The notes below the pieces were generated by a model. That model saw nothing but the letters and a program-made list of their open reading frames with translations, was not told where the DNA came from and did no database searches. Shown one piece after another: positions 26,299 to 36,500 of a DNA stretch of 46,919 nucleotides. This stretch comes from Planctomycetota bacterium (GTDB lineage: Bacteria > Planctomycetota > Planctomycetia > Planctomycetales > Planctomycetaceae), in assembly GCA_018242525.1 (NCBI GenBank), contig JAFEBS010000018.1:1-46919 (forward strand). The letters are read 5' to 3'. Each line of letters opens with the position of its first letter. The first letter of the stretch is position 1. The translations under genes and the position numbers were made by a program.

Positions 26299-27852
26299 AT
26301 GAAACCGCTGCCTGTTGCCACAATCGTGGAAACCTTGTCATACCGCGCGAAATCGACACCGGACGGCGTGGCCTACGCATTCGATTCCGAGCCGTTGTCG
26401 TATGGTCAACTTCACGCGGATGTCGAACGGATCGCGCGGGGACTGATTCATGCGGACTTGCACCGCGGAGACCGGTGCGCGGTGCTACTGCCGACCGGGC
26501 TGCAGTTCGTCCGTGCATTTTATGCCGTTCAGGCAGCCGGAGCGATTCCGCTGGCCATCAACCCCGAATTGCTACCACCATTTTTGCTCAACCGCCTGGA
26601 AGCGGCACAATGTCGCTTCGCGGTTGTCCCGCAGTCGCGCCGAGAAGCGTTCTCACCGCACAAATCCATTTCGTTTCAAACGATTGAGGATTTGATGCTG
26701 TCGCCGTTCGGCAGGGCGTCTCTGCCCAAGCCCGAACCTGACGAAGGCGCCCTGCTCGCGGCCACTTCGGGGACCAGCGGCGAGCATCGAACAGCACTGT
26801 TGCTGCATCGAAACCTGATGGCGTCAGTCCGGAGCAGCGCCGAGAGATTGCTGGTTGGCCCCGACGATGTTCTGGTCAACTGGGCTCCCCTCTACCACGG
26901 GCTGGGACTGATGCGGTTTCTGCTGGGTGGACTTTATTTTGGGTGTCCGGTCCACCTCGTTGCGCCGACGCTGCTGAATTTGCGACGCTGGCTGGAAACA
27001 ATGGGTCGAGTACGAGCCACCATTACAGGAGCGCCCGACTTTGGCTTTCGGATGGCGGCGGAACTGGTCAATCCCGACGGACTGGACTTGCACTCGCTCC
27101 GTTATGCCATGAACTCGGGCGAACCAATCCGGTTGACCACCATTGAGAAATTCGAGCAGAAGTTTGGAGTGCCCGGAGTGATTCGACCGGGATATGGCCT
27201 GTCGGAAGCGAACGGAGTCAGCAATCTGGCCCCGGGTGAACCGCTGCGAACGGACGCCGCAGGAAACGTGTCGTGTGGACGCGCTGCGGACGGATTGCGG
27301 CTGGAGATTGTCAACGAAGCAGACCAGCCCCAACCCCCCGGAGTCGCCGGCGAAATTCGTCTGTCGGGTGAGCAGGTGTTTGCCGGATACTGCGATGACG
27401 ACAAAGCCACCCGCGAAAAGCTGCGTGACGGCTGGCTTTACACAGGGGACATCGGCTGCCTCGATGCCGACGGACACCTGTACATTCAGGGTCGCAAGCG
27501 AGCCCTGATCAAGCGGGCGGGGGCGATGATTGTTCCGCGCGACATTGAAGAACCGGCAGAACAGATCGCACAGGTTCTGGTGGCTGGTGCCATCGGGGTC
27601 GATCGATCGTCATTGGGAATTGAAGACCTGGTCGTGGTCGTGGAAGCGGCGGCAGACTCGATTGGATCGGAAACGGGACGGAATGCCATCATTCGAGCGG
27701 TATCTGCGTCGATTCTCGAATCGCGGGGACTGTCACCGAACGAAGTTCTGATTGTCCCGCCCGGCACAATTCCCCGGACTCCCAACGGTAAACTGCGACA
27801 CGAAGAGCTAAAGCGCATGTATCTGAATGGCAACCTTCACCAGGTCCATTGA
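26299..27852 (+). CDS. Acyl-AMP ligase / acyl-CoA synthetase-like enzyme (ANL family)
   Basis: A 517-residue AMP-binding enzyme with the core motifs in order: phosphate loop TSGTSGEHRTALLLHRN from T156, adenine-binding PGYGLSEANG, GWLYTGDIG with D384, hinge IQGRKRALIKRAG, and catalytic lysine K498 in PRTPNGKLRH. It would activate a carboxylic acid, probably a fatty acid, as acyl-AMP and load it on CoA or an ACP. The phosphate loop is unusual: the common PKG after the TSGTTG-type run is replaced by HRT. An acyl carrier protein and an acyltransferase are encoded convergently just downstream, so loading of that ACP is the likely role (inference). Confidence 0.83.
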   Translation: MKPLPVATIVETLSYRAKSTPDGVAYAFDSEPLSYGQLHADVERIARGLIHADLHRGDRCAVLLPTGLQFVRAFYAVQAAGAIPLAINPELLPPFLLNRLEAAQCRFAVVPQSRREAFSPHKSISFQTIEDLMLSPFGRASLPKPEPDEGALLAATSGTSGEHRTALLLHRNLMASVRSSAERLLVGPDDVLVNWAPLYHGLGLMRFLLGGLYFGCPVHLVAPTLLNLRRWLETMGRVRATITGAPDFGFRMAAELVNPDGLDLHSLRYAMNSGEPIRLTTIEKFEQKFGVPGVIRPGYGLSEANGVSNLAPGEPLRTDAAGNVSCGRAADGLRLEIVNEADQPQPPGVAGEIRLSGEQVFAGYCDDDKATREKLRDGWLYTGDIGCLDADGHLYIQGRKRALIKRAGAMIVPRDIEEPAEQIAQVLVAGAIGVDRSSLGIEDLVVVVEAAADSIGSETGRNAIIRAVSASILESRGLSPNEVLIVPPGTIPRTPNGKLRHEELKRMYLNGNLHQVH

Positions 27853-27891
27853 TCCGGCAATCGTCCGCGCCGCAATCGTCTGATTCCGCAG

Positions 27892-28812
27892 TCAATTCGC
27901 TCTTGGTTTCGTGATCAGTCTGGCGATTCGATCCAGACGCAGTTGCTCGGGAGCATTCCGAAGGTAGTTGTCAAAAAAACGGACTGCAGCGTGCGTCAGA
28001 GCCACGTCGATCTCGGGCCCGTTGAGCGGCGTGGACTGGGGCAGGGTGATCGGCTCGTGAATTCGGACATCAATCGTCCAGCCCTCCCCCCACGTCAACG
28101 TCAATGGAATCAGCGGTGCTTTGGTCAGCCGCGCGAGTACGGCCGCCCCGCGCGCGACCTGGATTTGATGCCCGAAGAAGACCGTATCCATCAGCACTTC
28201 GCCGTGTCCAGCGTCGATGGCCGTGGCAACCATGTCTCCTCGCTGCAATCGCTCAACGGCACGCTTGAGGTGCATTGCGCGGTTCGTACTCCGATCATTG
28301 ATCCAGTAATACTCCATTCCAGGCAGTTGAGCCGCGAACTGTTCAACGTCAGATTTGTTCAGTGCTGGCGGCAGGATTCCCTGGAACATCGCGATCGGTA
28401 CGCCGAGGTGCTGGAATGCTGGTGCGACAGCATATTTCGGCCCGAAATGCGAAAACACAAAGATGGCCGACTGGCGGCTTCGATGCATTTCCTGCAGAGT
28501 TTCCGCGTCGGAACATCGGATCAGATTCATCACGGATTTCAGCCCTGCCACCCGCCAGGCGTGTGTCAGGCACCAATTCTTGAAATCGTTGACCAGCACG
28601 CGCGTGACGAGTGCGTCCAGTTCCTCGCCGGCCGCCAGTCCGGTCAAATCTGCCATCAGGGTGGGCACGGACCGCCCTTCAGCCTCCAGATTCTTCCAGA
28701 TCCCCGTAAACAGACTGCCAGCAATGTCGTACAGAAGATTGGCGGGAAGGGAACGGATGCACGGTTCGAGCTGAGATCGAAGCTGGTTGCTTTGTGGGGA
28801 CGGAGTCGTCAT
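27892..28812 (-). CDS. LpxL/HtrB-like lysophospholipid acyltransferase
   Basis: 306 residues in the lipid A late-acyltransferase layout. The core motif SHFGPKYA corresponds to the family's HFGNWE-type catalytic segment, and later segments IDAGHGEVLMDTVFFG and GAAVLARLTKAPLIPL correspond to the conserved acceptor- and acyl-binding parts. The glutamate of the usual HxxxxE/D is not obvious in HFGPKYA, which is odd. No N-terminal TM anchor is apparent. Start: ATG with GGAG 6 nt upstream. It lies 48 nt after the ACP gene in the same direction, so an acyl-ACP donor is likely. The enzyme would acylate a glycolipid or similar membrane-associated acceptor. Confidence 0.75.
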   Translation of the reverse strand: MTTPSPQSNQLRSQLEPCIRSLPANLLYDIAGSLFTGIWKNLEAEGRSVPTLMADLTGLAAGEELDALVTRVLVNDFKNWCLTHAWRVAGLKSVMNLIRCSDAETLQEMHRSRQSAIFVFSHFGPKYAVAPAFQHLGVPIAMFQGILPPALNKSDVEQFAAQLPGMEYYWINDRSTNRAMHLKRAVERLQRGDMVATAIDAGHGEVLMDTVFFGHQIQVARGAAVLARLTKAPLIPLTLTWGEGWTIDVRIHEPITLPQSTPLNGPEIDVALTHAAVRFFDNYLRNAPEQLRLDRIARLITKPRAN

Positions 28813-28860
28813 CGGTTCTCCACCTGTTTGTCGGTAACAACAGACGCGTCAGGCGTCCCG

Positions 28861-29109
28861 TCAACTTGCCTGATGACTGTGCAGATGATCGATCAGTCTG
28901 CCAAGTGTCAGTGGTTGTTGTTCGAGCATCTCGGCCGGAAACGCCACTCCCCACCGACCCTCGCACTCCAGCAGCAGAACCACGATCGCCACGGAATCCA
29001 GACCCAGCCCGCCGCTTCCAAGCGGCACATCCCGCCCCACACCGTCAGCCGGCACCGCGGGAAGATGAGACTGGATCATTGATACTAATTCGCCCGCAAG
29101 ATCACTCAT
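28861..29109 (-). CDS. Acyl carrier protein
   Basis: An 82-residue four-helix carrier protein with the phosphopantetheine attachment site S39 in LGLDSVAIVVLLLECE. The helix II residues after the serine are hydrophobic and acidic as in other ACPs. It is a discrete, specialised ACP, not the fatty-acid-synthase one, since no fab genes are adjacent. It is the first gene of a two-gene operon with the LpxL-like acyltransferase and is likely charged by the convergent acyl-AMP ligase. Confidence 0.85.
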   Translation of the reverse strand: MSDLAGELVSMIQSHLPAVPADGVGRDVPLGSGGLGLDSVAIVVLLLECEGRWGVAFPAEMLEQQPLTLGRLIDHLHSHQAS

Positions 29110-29342
29110 CAGTCAAGATCCCTGTCCAAAACCGTCTTCCGTTATGCAGGTCAGGTTGGCAAGAGCCCGAGTCCTCCTGTCGACTTGGCCTGGTTGTGTC
29201 GCGCAGTTAAGTACGGACACCGCTTGTACTGAACGGCAGAACTCCACAAATCGGATGGGGTCGTACCACAATTCTTTTTTCGTTGCCACTGCAGCATTGA
29301 ACTTCTCGGCGGGGGGCGGATGGGAGAACTTCGCCTGCCAGT

Positions 29343-29361
29343 GTTCCCACTTTGCGGGAAC
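29343..29361 (-). terminator. Short hairpin downstream of the propeller gene
   Basis: The inverted repeat GTTCCC/GGGAAC (6 bp, 7-nt loop) lies just beyond the stop of the large minus-strand gene. No T-run follows on the minus strand, so termination is uncertain. No gene was seen in 29110-29366. Confidence 0.3.
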
Positions 29362-29366
29362 CCGTA

Positions 29367-32300
29367 TTACGGCACCGGGATCGGCTCCAACCGCAGAGCA
29401 TAGACCGTCCCGTTTGGATTGAGAGTCAGCAAATGACGGCTGTCAGGAGTGAAGCAAACTTGTCGGATCTTGCTGAATCCGGGGCCGATCTGCCACTGCT
29501 TTGACACTTGCAGTGGGGATGTCGTCAAAAGCGAAACTGTTCCGCTGCTGTCGGACGCGGCCAGGTGACGACCATCGGGTGAAAAGTCGACGGACAAAAT
29601 CTCGGCATTGAGAGGGGCGATATTGACCGCGGCCTGGCGATTCCCCGTGGCTTCGTAAACAGCAACCGACTGACTGTCGCCAGCAACGACGACACTTCCA
29701 TCGGGATTCATTGCCACACATTGAGAACTGGATTTTAACGAAATCGAATGGAGCTTCGCACCCGTAATGGCGTCCCACACAGATACAGTCCGCTCGCGAC
29801 AGGATGCAAATCTGGTCCCATCCGCCGATGCGCTCAGTGTTGAACTTCCCTCTGTTCTGTCCCCCAGCGTTTGAATGGCTCCGGACTTCCCGTCAATGGC
29901 GATTATTGACGATTTGCCACCCACCACAATCGTGCCGTCAGCAGAAAAGAGCACTGAATCGAGCTGCAGTTTCGACAGTGGCTTTCCCACTTCGAATCGA
30001 CCATGCGCCGGATCGTAAGTTGCCAGAACTCCCAAGTCCTCGTCCTCGGCCTCGGTCGCCCCGCCAGCGATTGACAGGAGTTTCCCATCCGGGCTGAAAG
30101 CGATGGCCCGACCGTGAAAACGTGGCGGACCTGGTTGTTCTCGCACCAGTTCTCCGGTCTGGAGGTCGTACAGTGCGACGGAGCAGACGGGGCCCCGCCG
30201 GGAGTTCATGGCACGCAGAACCGCCAGTTGCCGGCCATCCGGGCGAACTGCCATGCCGTGGACTTCGAATTCACGGGTCTGTGGTAACGCGCCCCACTGC
30301 GGAGTTTGCCGCCACGTCGCAGGATCCCAAACACTGATCGTCCTTCCGGCAGTTGCCAGGAATTGGGAATTCGAACTGGCCGCAACCAGCGGGCGCTCGA
30401 GGTATCCGTCAATCACGTGCAGCAATTGACCATTCTTCAAACTGTGCGCGACGACTTTGTCCACATCACCATGGACGATCGCTTCATCGGTCACCTTGCC
30501 GACCGCAGCGGACTTTTTGGGACCCGGCGGCCTGGCGGTGACTTCCACCACAACCAGGGATTGGACTCTGCCCGATTTGACGGGCAATGGACGTTGCTTC
30601 TGTGTCGGCAGATCGAAAACAACAAATCCTCCGTCCAGCTCGGCAGACGCCGTCACCCATGAGTTCGCGGCGAATCCACAGGCAAGCCACTGTGTGTTCC
30701 TCTGGTTCTCATGGATCGCGACGACGAGCTTGCCGTCGCTGACCATGTTCAGCCAGTATTGACCGTCCGCTCCTGCCGAAGCCAGGTATTCGCCCGTGGG
30801 ACTGAAATGCAACTGCGATGTTTCCTGGCGATGACCCGGGAAGGTGCGAACAACCAGTCCCGAGTTAACATCTACGAAATCCACAGAATTCTGGCGGCCC
30901 GCCACCGCCACTGTCTGGCCATCCGGACTGAAGGCAATCGACGTGATTGACCCCAGCGACGTCTCGGAGTTCAAGACAGCATTGGGCTTGGTACCAATCG
31001 TCTGCTCGCCCGTTTCAACATCCCAGATGATCAGCTCGCTTCCGGAACTGGCCGCCAGCAGATGATCGGTCGGACTGAATGCCAGACAACCTTCGGCAAT
31101 GCGATTAAGTGCCGTCAAAGTGCGCAGCGGCTCACCACTGGATCCATCCCAGATCGACACAACGTTGCCGCCGCATGCCGATGCCACACGGCTGGCGTCC
31201 GGAGAAACGGCCAACGAGGTCACGTTGCTCCATTCTGCCAGTCGACCGTCACCCAGGACGGCGACCAGTTCGGCCGGAGCCCCATCTGACGCAGGTCCAG
31301 GTCGTGCACCGGTCGTACCGGCGAATCCGGCAATCGCCATCGAATAGCCGGGAATCCTGGTGCGGTCCAGGTCGTCGACAGGCCAGGCAACACGGCGCAT
31401 CAGATCAATGGCGATCAACCGTTCCGAGGGATCGGCCGGATTGCGAAGAACCAATTCCAGTTGATGGCGCGTTGCCGCCACAGACTTGTCCTTCGATGAA
31501 GCTTTCAGGCCTGCCTGAATAGATTTGGCGGCAGACATCAGATCAGCCGATTTGACTTGGGACAGATCGGGAAATGGTCGAGCCACAGGACGAGTCAGCG
31601 GCATTGGAACGGGTGGTAATGGGAGCTCAACTTTAGCGATCGGCTTTGAGGACTGCGGGAACGTCATGTTGCCGCGCACTACAAGTCCCGACGCGGATGC
31701 ACCACGGAAGACAAGGACCTCCTTGTCGGCAGTCACGACTGCGAATTCGCCCTGGCAGCAGCCTCGATACGGTGCATCGCGAGTACAATCGGCACCCGGG
31801 CTGAAGGTCGAACTCGCTCCCGCCAGCGGGTGGAACGTGGAACCGGTAAAAAGTCCCGGACGTTCGCCTGCAAACAGCGTCAGAGTGCGCGTTCCTGCCG
31901 GATCCAGTGCATCATCCAATTCCTGCAGCGAGTCGGGATTGGTGATGTCGAAATATCGAATCAACTTTTCCGCGACCGCCAGCCGGTTTTCGGAGATACT
32001 GGCGATGTGATACGGGGGGACCGCCAGTTTGTGAAATCCGATCTCGCGCGGCCGAACTGGATCTGTGATGTCGTAGATGACGACTCCATGGTCCCCCCGC
32101 TGCTGATCGAAGACTCCCCCGTAAAACCTGTTTCCGACAACGCATCCGCACCGCATCGGACGCGGGGAGTCCATCGAGGAAACAAGTCTGGGAAGTGCCG
32201 GATCCGAAACGTCGAAGATGCGGACGGTTCCCTGGGTCAGCAGCAGCAGATAATCGCCATTCTCAACAATCGCCAGGACGTCCTCGGAGGAGATCGCGCG

Positions 32301-33218
32301 AATCGGACGCAACGGCAGTGGTTCTGCAGGATTGGTCAGATCCAGAACCTGCAGTCTTTCAGCCTTTGGGACCAGCAGATACTGGCCGCGGACGACCAGG
32401 TCGCGGCCAGTCCCCACGTCTGGCAGCCAGTAGGATTCGGTCCGCGCGGGCACTTCGCGAGGCAGGGCAGGTCTGGCACCCTTCGACGGAATCAGTTGCA
32501 GGATCAATTCAGGCACCGCTGACGCCGGCGATTTGAATGTCTCGGGCAACGTATAAACCCACAGGTCACTGCTGTCAGACCTGCCATCCAGAACGTACAC
32601 ATACGGAAACCGAATTGCGGCGGCTGTAAACAAACGCTCTCCGGCGGGCGCGACTGTGACGGGAGGATTTGACGACGTACTGGCAATCGGCACGTTGGCA
32701 ACTGCGATGGCTGACGGAATGTCATCGTTGCTGTGACGAGGAAACCAGAAGCCCACCATCGCGATGACAAGCAGCAAGGCGGCAGCGATCCACACAGAGC
32801 GCCCTGTCCCAGGCTGCGGGTCGAAGGTGACCTCCGGTTGTACTTCGACGGGTGCGATACGGGACGATACCCCGGTCGGCTCAGTTCCTGAAGTCACAGT
32901 CGGCAACGCTGCGAACTCGATCGGCGGCGAATTCAGCTTCAGTTGCTCGCGCAGTCGCTGATCGTACTCCGCCTTCGCCGCGGGCGACTCCAGCACCAGC
33001 AGTGCCGCCACGACTTCCGACAGCAACTCATTGGACCAGAGGTAGTACTCACTGTTGTCCCAGGATTTCAGCGCCCGGTTACGTTCTTGCGCGGCCTGTT
33101 TGATGGCGACGACATCATTCGTGAATCGGGTAACACCCAGAAGTTCATAGTAATCCGGAGATCGCGCCGTGATCTTCAGAAAGAACAGGTAGGGATGATC
33201 GGGACGCCTGGCAGACAT
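29367..33218 (-). CDS. J-like / TM / beta-propeller (LVIVD and WD40-type) protein
   Basis: A 1283-residue protein. The ATG at 33218 is preferred over 33278 because it gives the usual N-terminus (MSARRPDHPYLFFLKI) and has GGA upstream. Residues about 1-95 are the degenerate J-like domain (DYYELLGVTRF, LESPAAKAEYDQRL) without HPD. One TM helix lies at about 142-160. The periplasmic remainder has a first propeller with LVIVD-type repeats (VLDLTNPAEPLPL, IFDVSDPALPRLV, IYDITDPVRPREI) and a long WD40-type region (about 640-1275; IAFSPDGQTVAVAG, VSIWDGSSGEP, VDFSPDGRHLAAS). Role unknown; probably a scaffold or sensor. It is divergent from the DUF1549 gene. Confidence 0.82.
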   Translation of the reverse strand: MSARRPDHPYLFFLKITARSPDYYELLGVTRFTNDVVAIKQAAQERNRALKSWDNSEYYLWSNELLSEVVAALLVLESPAAKAEYDQRLREQLKLNSPPIEFAALPTVTSGTEPTGVSSRIAPVEVQPEVTFDPQPGTGRSVWIAAALLLVIAMVGFWFPRHSNDDIPSAIAVANVPIASTSSNPPVTVAPAGERLFTAAAIRFPYVYVLDGRSDSSDLWVYTLPETFKSPASAVPELILQLIPSKGARPALPREVPARTESYWLPDVGTGRDLVVRGQYLLVPKAERLQVLDLTNPAEPLPLRPIRAISSEDVLAIVENGDYLLLLTQGTVRIFDVSDPALPRLVSSMDSPRPMRCGCVVGNRFYGGVFDQQRGDHGVVIYDITDPVRPREIGFHKLAVPPYHIASISENRLAVAEKLIRYFDITNPDSLQELDDALDPAGTRTLTLFAGERPGLFTGSTFHPLAGASSTFSPGADCTRDAPYRGCCQGEFAVVTADKEVLVFRGASASGLVVRGNMTFPQSSKPIAKVELPLPPVPMPLTRPVARPFPDLSQVKSADLMSAAKSIQAGLKASSKDKSVAATRHQLELVLRNPADPSERLIAIDLMRRVAWPVDDLDRTRIPGYSMAIAGFAGTTGARPGPASDGAPAELVAVLGDGRLAEWSNVTSLAVSPDASRVASACGGNVVSIWDGSSGEPLRTLTALNRIAEGCLAFSPTDHLLAASSGSELIIWDVETGEQTIGTKPNAVLNSETSLGSITSIAFSPDGQTVAVAGRQNSVDFVDVNSGLVVRTFPGHRQETSQLHFSPTGEYLASAGADGQYWLNMVSDGKLVVAIHENQRNTQWLACGFAANSWVTASAELDGGFVVFDLPTQKQRPLPVKSGRVQSLVVVEVTARPPGPKKSAAVGKVTDEAIVHGDVDKVVAHSLKNGQLLHVIDGYLERPLVAASSNSQFLATAGRTISVWDPATWRQTPQWGALPQTREFEVHGMAVRPDGRQLAVLRAMNSRRGPVCSVALYDLQTGELVREQPGPPRFHGRAIAFSPDGKLLSIAGGATEAEDEDLGVLATYDPAHGRFEVGKPLSKLQLDSVLFSADGTIVVGGKSSIIAIDGKSGAIQTLGDRTEGSSTLSASADGTRFASCRERTVSVWDAITGAKLHSISLKSSSQCVAMNPDGSVVVAGDSQSVAVYEATGNRQAAVNIAPLNAEILSVDFSPDGRHLAASDSSGTVSLLTTSPLQVSKQWQIGPGFSKIRQVCFTPDSRHLLTLNPNGTVYALRLEPIPVP

Positions 33219-33513
33219 CAGGTCCAGTCTCAGCTCGATTGCACGGAAGTGACTACACATTGACGGACGACCGTCCATTGCACACTTGCGCCGCTGCCAT
33301 TGTCAATTCGCAGCCTGATTCCGGGTTTCCGAATTGCATGACCAATGCTCGCCAGATTCAAGACTGCGGGATGGCCTGCCTCGTCACCTTCGATTACAAT
33401 CAAGCGAGTTTTGATGGAAGCAGCCGCGTGAGCGATTGATGTGGGGTACTGAGAACACTTGTACACCAATCAATTGAGTGTGCGTCGGAATGGGCATTTC
33501 AGCAGGATGTGAT

Positions 33514-36500
33514 ATGCGATTGATGTTTTTTTTCGCAGCTCTTTCAGGGTTGCTGACAATTGCTCAACCATCGCAGGCGGATGACGCTGCCGACGCCGCG
33601 TTCTTTGAAACGAAGGTTCGGCCAGTCCTGATCGCCAAATGCCACGAATGTCACGGTCGCGAAAAGCCCAAAGCGGGATTGCGAATGGACTCTCGCGAAG
33701 CATTGCTGACGGGGGGCGAAAGCGGTCCGGCGGCCGTCCCTGGCAAGCCGGACGAGTCACTATTGGTGGATGTGATCGGTTATCGCAATACCGTTCAGAT
33801 GCCTCCCAAAGCCAAGTTGCCTGACGCCGAAATCGCCACATTGACCGAATGGATTCGACGCGGCCTGCCCTGGCCCAATTCACAACCGACTCCTCCGGCA
33901 GTCACAACGACGGGCCAGACGGCGGATTTCAGCGACGAACAAAAGCAATTCTGGGCGTTTCAGCCGATCCGGAAATCGCTCCCGCCCCCCGTGAAGAATG
34001 AAGCGTGGATCCGCTCTCCGATTGACGGCTTTGTCCTCGCGGAACTGGAATCCAAAGGGTTGCCGGTCGCCCGTGAGGCGAATCGCAGGACACTGATTCG
34101 CAGGGTGACTCTGGATTTGATCGGGTTGCCTCCGACACCTGACGAGGTTGCGGAATTCGTCGCGGATGATGCGCCGGATGCGCTGGAACGACTCGTCGAT
34201 CGCTTACTGGCGTCCCCCCGTTACGGCGAGCGTTGGGCGCGTCATTGGCTCGACATCGCCCGCTATGCGGATTCGAACGGGCTCGATGAGAACCTGGCGT
34301 ACGCCAATGCCTGTCACTATCGCGACTATGTGGTCCGGGTGATGCGTGAGGACAAACCGTACGACCAGTTCCTGATCGAACAGATTGCGGGAGACTTGCT
34401 CGAACCAGTCGACTCGCCGCAGCCATCGTTTGATCCGCTCATCGCCACCGGTTTCCTGTGCCTGGGGGCGAAGATGCTGGCGGAGGATGATCCCGTCAAG
34501 ATGCAGATGGACATTATCGATGAGCAAGTCGACACGATCGGCCGAGCGGTCATGGGACTGACGATGGGCTGTGCCCGCTGCCACGATCACAAGTTCGATC
34601 CAATCACCACCGAAGACTACTACGGATTGGCGGGGATCTTCAAAAGCACTCAGACGATGGACACATTTTCCGTCGTCGCCCGGTGGCACGAACGCCCCTT
34701 GGCAACTTTGTCGCAACTGAAGCAACGCGATGAATTGCAGCAACTGGCGACTGCCCAGAAGCAAGTTGTCGACACGTTGAAGGGTAACACGACAGAATCG
34801 ATACTCGCCCAGGCACGACGCCAGGCCGCGACGTATCTGCTGGCCGCCACTCACGATTATCTGCTGGCCGATGCACTGAAGGGGGCAAAGCCACGCGGGA
34901 ACGAACCGAATCTGCAGTCGATCGCCGGAGCAATTCTCCTGGAAGCGGAAGACTACGCCCGCGGGAATGTCCTGAAAGACCGCGAAACCTACGGACAGGG
35001 AATCGGAGTCCTCGTCAATCGGGGCGAAACGCCCAACTTCACTGAGTATGACATCAATGTCGAACGTGGCACGACATATCAGTTGGAATTGCGTTATGCC
35101 GCCGCGGGCTCCCGACCGGTCAAAGTGTCTCTCAACGGCCACCTCGTGAAATCCGATGCCGCGCGTCAGGTGACCGGATCATGGACTCCGGAATCTCAAA
35201 CATGGTTTGTTGAAGGTTTTGTGACTCTGAATGCCGGCCGGAACGTTATTCGGTTGGAACAGCCGACGTTTTTTCCGCATATCGACAAGCTGCTGCTGAC
35301 CCCCGCTGAAATCCCCGCCGCGGGACCGGACGAAGTCGTCCCCGCGACAGACACAGTCGAAACCAACCTGATTCCTTCGCTCCGCCAGCAATGGTTGAAA
35401 GTCCTGGAATCCTCCAAGTCCGACCCAAGGTCAATCCTGGCTGCGTGGCATCAGTATGTCGCCAGCAAACAATTGACCGTGGATCCCGCACTGCCGAATG
35501 GAATCGCCCAACTGTTGGGAGATTCGCAGCCGACCACGCTCAAGGATCTGGGCAATCGTTATCAGCGGTTGTTCAACGCCGCTCAGCAGGCCTGGACAGA
35601 CCTGAAAGCCACCGATGCCGGTAAGGACGCCACGCAGCTACCAGACCCCGTCCTGGAAGCGGCCCGTCTGGTCTTGATGGATCCCAAGGGGCCGTTTGCC
35701 GTTCCCGCCGACATCGAAGCCTCATTCCCCGCGGATGTCATCGCGCAGCTCAAGCTGGGACGTGAAGAGTTGGCGCGCCGCGACGCTGCCGTTCCAAAGT
35801 TCGCTGAAACCATGGCGGTCGCAGAATCAAAGCCAGAGAATTTGAAAATCCACTTGCGCGGCAGTCATCTGACGTTGGGGCGCGAAGTCCCCCGTCAGAT
35901 ACCCAGAATCCTGGCAGGATCGGGCTCACGCGAATTGAGCGACGGAAGTGGCCGATTGCAACTTGCCCGATGGCTGGCCAATCGCGAACATCCCCTGACG
36001 GCGCGCGTGATGATCAACCGGCTGTGGCAGTGGCATTTTGGACAGGGACTGGTCCGCTCCCCGGACAATTTTGGACGACTGGGCGAACGGCCGACTCATC
36101 CTGCCTTGCTCGACTGGCTGGCGTCCGAGTTCTCTGGCAAGGAAGAACGCACGCCGAGTTCCTGGAGTTTGAAAGCGGCACACCGTCGCCTGATCTGCAC
36201 GGCCACCTACCGTCAAAGTACGGAATTCCACGAGGCGGCGGCGCTGGTGGACCCGGAAAATCGATTGCTGTGGCGGTTCAATCGTCAGCGGATGGATGTG
36301 GAAGTCTTGCGGGATTCGTTGCTGGCAATCAGTGGAAAGCTCGACGAGACTCCCGGCGGTTCGATGCTGCCGACGCCCAATCGCGCTTATGTCACCAGCA
36401 CTGCCAACGTAAATCCGGCGGTCTATTCCAGCAATCGCCGGTCGATTTATCTGCCGGTTGTCCGTTCGGCGTTGTTCGATGTTTTCACGGCGTTCGACTT

